A stretch of DNA of 35,537 bases, from assembly GCA_029248845.1 (NCBI GenBank), contig JAQWIO010000124.1, forward strand, positions 1 through 35,537, read 5' to 3'. Positions 24,731 to 30,856 of the stretch are shown piece by piece. Position numbers and translations under genes: made by a program. The notes under the pieces were generated by a model that had not been told where the DNA came from, did no database searches, and saw only the letters and a program-made list of their open reading frames with translations. This DNA is from Polaribacter sp. (GTDB lineage Bacteria; Bacteroidota; Bacteroidia; Flavobacteriales; Flavobacteriaceae). Each line of letters begins with the position of its first letter. The first letter of the stretch is position 1.

Positions 24731-24774
24731 AAAAAAAAACCAACAACCCTATAAAAGAGCTGTTGATTTTTTTT
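24731..24774. terminator. Bidirectional terminator between the transferase gene and surface-protein gene A
   Basis: The hairpin CAACAACCCT / AGAGCTGTTG (8 of 10 pairs, loop ATAAA) has A9 on its left and T8 on its right, so it can act on both strands. It ends the plus-strand arsenosugar segment and the minus-strand gene A. A diverged copy of the same hairpin lies after gene B at 26158-26186. Confidence 0.8.
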
Positions 24775-24820
24775 AACCGACCACGCAGGGTAATTTATAA
24801 ATATTTAAACATACGCTATC

Positions 24821-24884
24821 TAGGCCTGCCTGCCGATGGTAGGCCTGCCTGCCGAAGGTAGGCCTGCCTGCCGAAGGCAGGTAG
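24821..24884. repeat. Three tandem 19-bp GC-rich palindromic units (TAGGCCTGCCTGCCGAAGG)
   Basis: Units at 24821-24839, 24840-24858 and 24859-24877 differ only at one base (GATGG against GAAGG) and are followed by CAGGTAG. The end can fold as CCTGCC-GAA-GGCAGG. It is the most GC-rich stretch of the window, set in AT-rich DNA directly after the stop of gene A. Similar CCTGCCTGCCG palindromes occur as dispersed intergenic repeats in Flavobacteriaceae, as far as I recall. A decayed single unit is at 26243-26262. Confidence 0.8.
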
Positions 24885-24888
24885 ATGT

Positions 24889-25989
24889 TTAAAAAGACCG
24901 AACGGGACGAACCAAATAAGTGTTGGACTTTTCCCCACCAGTTAGTAAACCATTCGAGAAATTATATCTCCACGCTTGTGTACCTTTCTCCGAAGAACTC
25001 CAGTAGTAGTCATTAATAAATACCCTACCGTCATTTGATTCTAATATGGGGTTTATAGTTACCCTTTCATCATACATTTTGTTCAACTCATGTATTGAAG
25101 GTAAATACCAATCATCGTAATTACCACCACGATAAGTTGTTGCCTGATAGGCTGCATAGTTTTGATTGCCTGGAAATTTAACAATAATCTTATCGGTATT
25201 AAATTTACCACGGTCCATATTCTCTAGTGTTCCCGTCACTTCCTGCGCTACACCATCAGGACTCCATTGTATTTCAGAATCTAAGTCTTCTAAAGCACAA
25301 ATCAACCCACGTATTTGACCATAAACATGGTTGGGGTCATCACCGTTTAAAAGATAAAACACCACACCCCCTTGATAAAAATCACCTACTTTGGGGATCA
25401 ATTCTACTGAATTTGAAGCTTCGCTAGGAAGACTGGTGTCAATGGCATTGGTAGCCGTAACGGTAAAGGTGTAAGATTCGCCAATGGCTAACGATGTAAC
25501 TCTTATTTTATTATTTTGATTAAATTCTTCGGCAGAAAATTGTTGAGCGGAAATGGGGGTAACAGCTCCTAAAATTGGAGTAACTGTATAAGAAATAATA
25601 TCTGAGCCTCCATTTTCTGATGGAGATGGAGGGGTAAAAGTAATCTCAACTTCTCCAGATACATTAGTAACAACAGAGGCTTGAACATTTGTTGGAGCAC
25701 TTGGACAGGTAATTAGTTTCGTCAAAGCTTTCCATTCTTGACCATTATAAAACATAATTACTCCTTTACCTTCAAAATCGGTAACATACACCTGTAACCC
25801 TGTAGCAGGGCTTGAAATATCACGACGTTGCTGATTGGTCATTCTTGGCAACAAAAACCCTTTGCTAGTACTTTTTAATTCTAAAACAGCTGTCTCTTCT
25901 ATTTCATCTGTACCAATACCTACTTGAGCACATAATGAAAATGAAATAACAAAACTTAGAGATACGAGTATTAATTGTAGCTTTTTCAT
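24889..25989 (-). CDS. Secreted surface protein with FN3 and DUF1566 domains (paralog A, intact)
   Basis: A 366-residue exported protein of unknown function. It has a signal peptide (about residues 1-21, ending SLCAQ), then a Bacteroidota surface-protein module with 'TSKGFLLPRMTNQQRRDI' and 'GLQVYVTD'. A fibronectin type III domain spans about residues 94-195 ('PSAPTNVQASVV', 'GESYTFTVTATNAIDTS'). The C-terminal DUF1566 (Lcl_C) domain spans about 203-366, with 'GDFYQGGVVFYL', 'WYLPSIHELNKMY', 'DYYWSSSE' and 'LVRPVRSF'. Such domains are common in adhesin-like or carbohydrate-facing proteins. It lies on the strand opposite to the arsenosugar genes and looks inserted among them. Paralog B lies just upstream. 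Confidence 0.88.
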   Translation of the reverse strand: MKKLQLILVSLSFVISFSLCAQVGIGTDEIEETAVLELKSTSKGFLLPRMTNQQRRDISSPATGLQVYVTDFEGKGVIMFYNGQEWKALTKLITCPSAPTNVQASVVTNVSGEVEITFTPPSPSENGGSDIISYTVTPILGAVTPISAQQFSAEEFNQNNKIRVTSLAIGESYTFTVTATNAIDTSLPSEASNSVELIPKVGDFYQGGVVFYLLNGDDPNHVYGQIRGLICALEDLDSEIQWSPDGVAQEVTGTLENMDRGKFNTDKIIVKFPGNQNYAAYQATTYRGGNYDDWYLPSIHELNKMYDERVTINPILESNDGRVFINDYYWSSSEKGTQAWRYNFSNGLLTGGEKSNTYLVRPVRSF

Positions 25990-26067
25990 CTTTTTTGTTT
26001 AAAGTTAGCAAATAAAATAAAACTAACAAAATTATTCATTGTTTTTCATTTAATTGAAATGAAACGT

Positions 26068-26111
26068 TTCTTTAAAAATAAGGGAGACAAAAGCAACTTC
26101 TTGTTTCTATT
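26068..26111 (-). repeat. Upstream conserved element, copy A
   Basis: The stretch TTCTTTAAAAATAAGGGAGACAAAAGCAACTTCTTGTTTCTATT (split here as TTCTTTAAAAATA and GAGACAAAAGCAACTTC) is nearly identical to 27408-27452. Each copy sits about 80-120 bp upstream of a DUF1566 gene start. It marks the duplicated 5' flank, and its conservation beyond that of nearby bases may indicate a regulatory role. Confidence 0.6.
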
Positions 26112-26157
26112 GTACGAATCTTCCTGTCTTGCTTCCCTTCAATAGCGTCCTAAAAAG

Positions 26158-26186
26158 ACCAACAACTCTACAAAAGAACTGTTGGT
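26158..26186. terminator. Terminator-like hairpin downstream of paralog B
   Basis: ACCAACAACTCT / AGAACTGTTGGT (10 of 12 pairs, loop ACAAA) is followed on the plus strand by a T-rich run. On the minus strand, where gene B would end, it is followed by a short T run from the complement of TAAAAAGA. It is the diverged counterpart of the terminator after gene A, showing that the 3' flanks were duplicated with the genes. Confidence 0.65.
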
Positions 26187-26242
26187 TATTTGTTTTTTTA
26201 AACCAACCACTTGTGCGGTAATTTATGAATACTTAAATGGTA

Positions 26243-26262
26243 AACCTGCCTACCGGAAGATA
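26243..26262. repeat. Decayed unit of the CCTGCCTGCC palindromic repeat
   Basis: AACCTGCCTACCGGAAGATAG lies between the stop of gene B and its terminator, the same place that the three-unit repeat takes after gene A. It looks like one degraded unit. Confidence 0.45.
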
Positions 26263-26267
26263 GATTC

Positions 26268-27346
26268 TTAAAAAGCCCGAATGAGACGCACCTGGAGACT
26301 AAAATTCTTACTATAATGATTCGAGGAGCTATAAAAAATCGACCACGCTTTATATTTATCGTACTCAGAAGAACTCCAGTAGGAATTTCCAATTTCAGTA
26401 AACTCAGAGTTAGCCTCTAAGATTGATTTAGAATCATACATTTCGTTCAACTCATCTTTTGAGGGTAAAAACCAATCTGTGTAACCACCACCTCTGTATG
26501 CCCTTGCCAAGCCTGCTGCATAATCTGTTTGAATTTCGCCTTGTATGTCTATAATAATAGAAGTATTGTTTGCGCCTTTGTCTATTGCTGTGTCTGTTAC
26601 TCCTGTAGTAAGATTAGAACCATTGTACCAAGGGACCGGACCTTGATCTTCTATAGCACAAATCAAACCTTGATCTTCATTTCCATCTCCATCTAAATCT
26701 GTTGGTATTGGAGCTATGTAAAACACCACACCTCCTTGATAAAAATCACCTACTGTGGCGGTGTTGTTATTGAATTTGAAGCTTCACTAGGAAGACTAGT
26801 GCCAATGGCATTGGTAGCCTTAACGGTAAAGGTGTAAGATTTGCCAATGGCTAAGCCTGTAACCTTTGTACTAGCATTTCCTGATGCGTATACCTCGGTA
26901 CCTGATGCGTCTACCTCGGTAGGAGTACCGGTAACACCTCCTAAAATTGGAGTAACTTTGTAAGAAATAATATCCGAGCCTCCATTATCTGATGGGGGGG
27001 TAAAAGTAATCTCAACTTCTCCAGATGCATTAGTAACAACAGAGGCTTGTACCTCTGTTGGGGCATTTGGTCTCGAACCTAGTTGCGTGAATGCTTTCCA
27101 TTTATCAGCCTCATAAAACATAATTGTTCCTTCACGAAAATCTGTGACAAAAACCTGTAATCCTTGAGCTGGGTCTTTAATAGCAAGACGCTCTGCATTG
27201 GTCATTCTTGGCAACAAAAAGCCTTGACTCTTACTTTCTAATTCTAAAATAGCTGAGTCATGTGTATCATGTTTACCAATACTAATCTGGGCAAACGATG
27301 AAACTGAAATAGCAAAACCTAGGGAAATTATTACTAACTTTTTCAT
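26268..27346 (-). pseudogene. FN3/DUF1566 surface protein (paralog B), broken by a one-base frameshift
   Basis: The ORF track splits this gene into 26750-27346 (signal peptide, 'QGFLLPRMTNAERLAI' module and FN3 domain, 198 residues) and 26268-26729 (the DUF1566 domain: 'MVFYIAPIP', 'DWFLPSKDELNEMY', 'SYWSSSEYDKYKAWS', 'QVRLIRAF'). Aligned with gene A, both parts are collinear. The only defect is one missing base near 26752-26756: the frame reads 'ASNSITTPPQ' then stops, while the -1 frame resumes at 'VGDFYQGGVVFYIAP'. No other stop interrupts either half, so the lesion is recent, or an assembly error. The first half alone would be a secreted FN3 protein. Confidence 0.8.
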
Positions 27347-27552
27347 TTTATTAACTAATGTACAAAATAAAATAAAGATTAAAAAAAAAATTAATTGAAA
27401 TCAAATTTTCTTTAAAAATAGCAGAGACAAAAGCAACTTCTTGTTTCAATTATCAAATTGCTTCGGTTATACTTCCCTATTGATGACGGGGTGGTATTAT
27501 TGCGTTCCTGCCAATTGATAGTCAAGAAAAAACCTTCCCCTGCAATTTATGA
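27347..27552. other. Non-coding flank between paralog B and the transferase relic
   Basis: Besides the conserved element at 27408-27452 and a weak -7-like TTATTTTG (minus strand, 27363-27370, 17 bp upstream of paralog B), I see no gene here. The stretch 27453-27552 has no recognisable coding similarity and should contain the junction between the inserted block and the transferase relic. No transposase end or inverted repeat was recognised. Confidence 0.5.
27408..27452 (-). repeat. Upstream conserved element, copy B
   Basis: The second copy of the element at 26068-26111, lying upstream of paralog B. TTTCTTTAAAAATA and GAGACAAAAGCAACTTC are identical between copies, with three changes between these blocks. 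Confidence 0.6.
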
Positions 27553-27808
27553 TGTGATAACATAGTTTTTTACTCCAAAGAAATCACAAATTAAGGATAT
27601 TTGAGATACTATTATCGATCAAAAAAAAGTATCCAAAAATCTTGATCAATAGGAACTGGGAAACATCCATTGTGAAAAAACACTATTAAAAACTTAGAAA
27701 AAGTTAATGTACATTTGTTACCAATGTTGAATGATATAAATGTGATTGAAGAGATCAAATATAGTCCTGCTTTTACTAAATTTTTAACATTCTAAAAGAA
27801 AAGTATCA
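27553..27808 (+). pseudogene. Relic of the 3' half of the TIGR04282-type transferase gene
   Basis: This stretch aligns with 24217-24683 of the intact transferase gene. Conserved words include GTGATAA(C)ATAGTTTTTTACTCC, GAATGATAT and the terminal CATTCTAA, and the similarity runs about 13 bp past the stop. In the last 103 bases I count about 17 differences. It has an internal deletion of about 211 bp, a one-base insertion and a TGG to TGA change, so it is dead. The final frame 'NVHLLPMLNDINVIEEI' still reads with mostly conservative changes. It lies directly before the phosphorylase gene, where the intact gene would be expected in an uninterrupted operon. Confidence 0.88.
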
Positions 27809-27830
27809 TAAACAGTAAACTTTTGCATAC

Positions 27831-28649
27831 ATGAAAAAACAACAACTATTAAAGGAAACGACTGATTTTTTAATCTCTAAGGGGTTTAAAAATCCCGCAA
27901 TAGGGATTGTATTAGGAACTGGCTTAAGTCAATTAATCAATGAAATTGACATTGAACAAGAAATTGCATATTCAGACATTCCACATTTCCCAAAAGCAAC
28001 TGTAGAATTTCACACTGGAAAATTAATTTTAGGAACACTTTCAGGAAAAAAAGTAATTGTTATGTCTGGTAGATTTCACCTATATGAAGGATACAATCAA
28101 TGGGAAGTAACCTATGGAATTAGAACCATGCATCGATTAGGAATTTCTAACTTATTAATATCTAACGCAGCAGGAGCTATCAATCTTTCTTACCAAAAAG
28201 GTGATTTAATGCTTATTGAGGACCATCTAAATTTACAAGGAGGATCCCCTCTGGCATTTGCTGAAATAAATGAGTTTGGAGAACGTTTTGTAGATATGTT
28301 AGCGCCCTATTCTAAAACAATGAATGATTTGTTAAAAGCAATTGCCAAAAAGAATGATATTCGATTACAAGAAGGAACCTATGCAGGAGTTTACGGACCA
28401 CAATTGGAAACTAGAGCAGAGTATAGAATGTTACAAATTTTAGAAGCTGATGCCGTAGGAATGAGTACTGTACCCGAAGTGATTGTAGCTAAGCATTTGA
28501 AGTTACCTTGTGCTGCAATTTCAGTCTTAACAGATGAATGCGATCCGAAAAATTTAGCTCCGGTAAATATTCATGAAATTATCGAAATTGCTGAGAAAAC
28601 AGAACCAAAAATGCTCCTATTATTTAAAGAATTGATACAAAAATTATGA
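27831..28649 (+). CDS. Purine nucleoside phosphorylase (PNP-I/MTAP superfamily)
   Basis: A 272-residue phosphorylase that would split purine nucleosides with phosphate. 'GIVLGTGLSQLI' (phosphate loop), 'MSGRFHLYEGY', 'ISNAAGAINLSYQKGDLM', 'GVYGPQLETRAEYRM' and 'DAVGMSTVPEVIVAKH' are the family blocks in order. In 'ISVLTDECDP' an Asp stands where human PNP has Asn243; Asp at this site allows 6-aminopurines, as in MTAP, so adenosine-type substrates are possible. The gene overlaps arsM by 4 bp (ATGA). In the arsenosugar pathway a step that removes adenine from 5'-deoxy-5'-dimethylarsinoyl-adenosine is needed, and this enzyme is the obvious candidate (inference). Confidence 0.92.
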   Translation: MKKQQLLKETTDFLISKGFKNPAIGIVLGTGLSQLINEIDIEQEIAYSDIPHFPKATVEFHTGKLILGTLSGKKVIVMSGRFHLYEGYNQWEVTYGIRTMHRLGISNLLISNAAGAINLSYQKGDLMLIEDHLNLQGGSPLAFAEINEFGERFVDMLAPYSKTMNDLLKAIAKKNDIRLQEGTYAGVYGPQLETRAEYRMLQILEADAVGMSTVPEVIVAKHLKLPCAAISVLTDECDPKNLAPVNIHEIIEIAEKTEPKMLLLFKELIQKL

Positions 28650-29614
28650 GTTATCTTGAAACAACACATGACATATACAAAGAAGCAGCATTGACTCCAG
28701 ATGTGGGCTTATGCTGTACAACCAATCCCATTTGGGAGTTGCCAGGATTAAAAATCCCCAAAATTATGCAAGAAATGAATTATGGTTGTGGTTCTACTGT
28801 TCATGCACGTGATTTAACAAACAACCCCAAAATGTTGTATGTGGGTGTAGGCGGTGGCATGGAATTATTGCAATTTTCTTATTTTAATCGTCAAAAAGGA
28901 GGGGTAATTGGATTGGATGTTGTTGATGAAATGTTAGAAGCCTCTCGTACAAACTTTGCGAAAGCTGAACAAATGAACTCATGGTTTAAAAGTGAATTTG
29001 TAAACCTTCTAAAAGGCGATGCAATGAACCTGCCTATTGAAGATAATTCTATTGATGTAGCAGCTCAAAATTGTTTGTTCAATATTTTCAAATCTGACGA
29101 CTTAAAAAAAGCCATTTCAGAGATGTATCGGGTGTTAAAACCTCATGGTAGATTGGTAATGAGTGATCCAACCTGTGAACAACCCATGAACGATGAATTA
29201 CGAAATGACGAACGGTTACGTGCTTTATGTTTGAGTGGTAGCTTATCGATTGCAGATTACGTAAAATGCTTAACAAATGCAGGTTTTGGAACCATCGAAA
29301 TTAGAGCTCGTAAACCCTACAGAATTCTAGACCCAAAGAATTATCCAACAGATGAACTCATCTATATAGAATCAATTGAGGTAGCTGCAATTAAAGACCC
29401 AATGCCAGAAGATGGACCCTGTATTTTTACAGGGAAAGCCGCTATTTATTACGGTAATGAAGATTATTTTGATGATGGAGCTGGACATATCTTATTAAAA
29501 AATCAACCTTTGGCTATTTGTGATAAAACAGCCAATCAGCTTCAACAAGCTGCCAACAATAATATTTTCATTAGTGAATCTACCTATCATTATGATGGTG
29601 GAGGCTGTTGTTAA
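28646..29614 (+). CDS. arsM: Arsenosugar biosynthesis arsenite methyltransferase ArsM
   Basis: A 322-residue SAM-dependent methyltransferase. The SAM-binding region is 'MLYVGVGGGMELLQFSYF' (about residues 64-81) with 'GVIGLDVVDEML' after it and 'AAQNCLFNIF' further on. Cysteines for As(III) binding are plausible in 'GLCCTTNP' (about 21-28), 'NYGCGS', 'AQNCLFN', 'LRALCLSG' and the C-terminal 'GGGCC'. It belongs to the ArsM form found in arsenosugar clusters, which differs from the classic arsenite methyltransferase. It would make the dimethylarsenic substrate of ArsS. The ATG overlaps the phosphorylase stop (ATGA), so the two are co-translated. Confidence 0.9.
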   Translation: MSYLETTHDIYKEAALTPDVGLCCTTNPIWELPGLKIPKIMQEMNYGCGSTVHARDLTNNPKMLYVGVGGGMELLQFSYFNRQKGGVIGLDVVDEMLEASRTNFAKAEQMNSWFKSEFVNLLKGDAMNLPIEDNSIDVAAQNCLFNIFKSDDLKKAISEMYRVLKPHGRLVMSDPTCEQPMNDELRNDERLRALCLSGSLSIADYVKCLTNAGFGTIEIRARKPYRILDPKNYPTDELIYIESIEVAAIKDPMPEDGPCIFTGKAAIYYGNEDYFDDGAGHILLKNQPLAICDKTANQLQQAANNNIFISESTYHYDGGGCC

Positions 29615-29647
29615 AACCTATAAATCATCATTCAAATAAATTAAAAA

Positions 29648-30073
29648 ATGTCACAAAAAAAACAACCAAACCTTATAAAATGGGGTTTAAAATATTCTTT
29701 AACTGCAGCTTTGGCTGGAATTCTTTGCTGTGTAGCACCTGCTGTCTTATTTATGTTTGGACTGATGGGAGGGGTCTATGCCATTTCTTTTGCAGATTTT
29801 TTCTATGAGGAAGATGGAAGTTCTGGGACCGGATCGTTTATTCTTAAAATAATAGCTTTTTGTATTGGGATTTATGGAATTTACTCCTTTCAAAAAAAAC
29901 AAAATCAATGTTCAATCAGACCACAAAGGAAGCGTACTAATTTAATACTCCTAAGCTTAACAATTCTTATTTTAGGTATTGGTCTTTTTCTTACCCTAGA
30001 AAAATGGTCTTCCTGGTATTTTGACAAATACATTGTCCCAGAGCAGCAAAAGGAATTAAAAATAACTCCTTAA
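29648..30073 (+). CDS. Small membrane protein with MerT-like Cys-Cys pair, arsenosugar cluster
   Basis: A 141-residue protein with about four membrane segments. The first has 'AALAGILCCVAPAVLFMFGL' (about residues 20-39): a vicinal Cys pair followed by Pro, as in the first helix of MerT-type mercury transporters ('LASxCCLGPL'). Further segments are at about 43-50, 64-81 and 97-115. The loop 'FFYEEDGSSGTGSF' is acidic. It starts 33 bp after arsM on the same strand. A role in moving an arsenic species across the inner membrane is an inference from the Cys pair and the neighbours; overall similarity to MerT is not proven. Confidence 0.7.
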   Translation: MSQKKQPNLIKWGLKYSLTAALAGILCCVAPAVLFMFGLMGGVYAISFADFFYEEDGSSGTGSFILKIIAFCIGIYGIYSFQKKQNQCSIRPQRKRTNLILLSLTILILGIGLFLTLEKWSSWYFDKYIVPEQQKELKITP

Positions 30074-30114
30074 CCCTAAAAAATAATTTTTATTCACTTT
30101 TATTTTCTTTAGGG
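30074..30114 (+). terminator. Hairpin after the arsenosugar segment, possible terminator
   Basis: CCCTAAA-AAATA pairs with TATTTTCTTTAGGG (7 pairs, a bulge, then 5-6 A-T pairs) immediately after the stop of the MerT-like gene. The following plus-strand bases are only partly T-rich (ATTATTAATT), so termination may be weak. Confidence 0.45.
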
Positions 30115-30145
30115 ATTATTAATTAAAAAAAAGAAAAAAACCCCT

Positions 30146-30153
30146 TAATTTTG
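30146..30153 (+). promoter_or_regulatory. -7 promoter element directly abutting the GT2 start (TAATTTTG)
   Basis: TAATTTTG matches TAnnTTTG and is followed, after 4 nt (TTGA), by the ATG at 30158. The geometry is the same as at the yhhQ-type gene and suggests a leaderless message for the glycosyltransferase operon. No -33 TTG was recognised. Confidence 0.5.
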
Positions 30154-30157
30154 TTGA

Positions 30158-30856
30158 ATGAACGAACTTATCAAAGTTATTATTCCTGCGTATAATGAAG
30201 AAGATTCTATCGCAAAAGTTATAAGAGACATTCCAACCCTAGTAAATGAAATAATTGTGGTTAGTAATAAATCTACTGATAATACAGAAATAAATGCCCT
30301 CAAAGCTGGAGCAACTGTTCTAAAAGAATCTAGGAAAGGATATGGTTATGCTTGTTTAAAAGGCATGGAATATATTGCTAGCTTAGACCCAATTAAACAA
30401 CCCTCTATTCTTGTGTTTTTAGACGGTGATTATTCTGATTACCCTGAACAATTAACAGAAATCATTCATCCTATTATTCATGAAAACATAGATTTTGTGA
30501 TTGGTTCTCGAGTAAAAAGATTAAGAGAAACTGGCTCAATGACCCCTCAACAAGTATTTGGAAATTGGTTAGCTACCTTTTTAATGAACTTTTTATTTGG
30601 CGCTAGATATACAGACTTAGGACCCTTTAGAGCTATCAAGTATCATAAATTATTACAGCTTAAAATGCAGGACAAAACTTATGGGTGGACTGTAGAGATG
30701 CAGTTAAAAGTATTAAAACAAAAATTAAGCTACAAAGAAATCCCTGTAAAATATAAAAATAGAATTGGTATTTCAAAAGTTTCAGGTACCATAAAAGGAA
30801 CTATATTTGCAGGAGTAAAAATATTGGGTTGGATTTTTAAATACAGTTTTAAATAG
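30158..30856 (+). CDS. Glycosyltransferase family 2, DPM1-like
   Basis: A 232-residue cytoplasmic-face GT2 enzyme. 'VIIPAYNEEDSIAKVI' (residues 8-23) is the nucleotide-sugar binding start, 'FLDGDYSDYPEQL' holds the metal-binding DxD-type motif, and 'TDLGPFRAIKYHKL' with 'YGWTVEMQLKVLK' are typical of dolichol-phosphate-mannose-synthase-like members, which move a sugar to a polyprenyl phosphate carrier. There are no clear membrane segments beyond a weakly hydrophobic C-terminus. The stop TAG overlaps the next GTG start by 1 nt. It could be the second transferase of arsenosugar synthesis or belong to an independent glycan pathway. Confidence 0.88.
   Translation: MNELIKVIIPAYNEEDSIAKVIRDIPTLVNEIIVVSNKSTDNTEINALKAGATVLKESRKGYGYACLKGMEYIASLDPIKQPSILVFLDGDYSDYPEQLTEIIHPIIHENIDFVIGSRVKRLRETGSMTPQQVFGNWLATFLMNFLFGARYTDLGPFRAIKYHKLLQLKMQDKTYGWTVEMQLKVLKQKLSYKEIPVKYKNRIGISKVSGTIKGTIFAGVKILGWIFKYSFK

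Noticed and set aside
24821-24884. Tandem repeats considered as a small CRISPR array
   Set aside because: The units are directly adjacent with no spacers, only 19 bp long, and no cas gene is nearby.
26740-26775. Programmed -1 frameshift in paralog B
   Set aside because: No slippery heptamer (X XXY YYZ) or downstream stem-loop at the site; a simple one-base loss explains it.
24671-27552. Insert read as an insertion sequence or transposon
   Set aside because: No transposase, no terminal inverted repeats and no short target duplication recognised; the flanking duplication is a gene fragment of several hundred bases.
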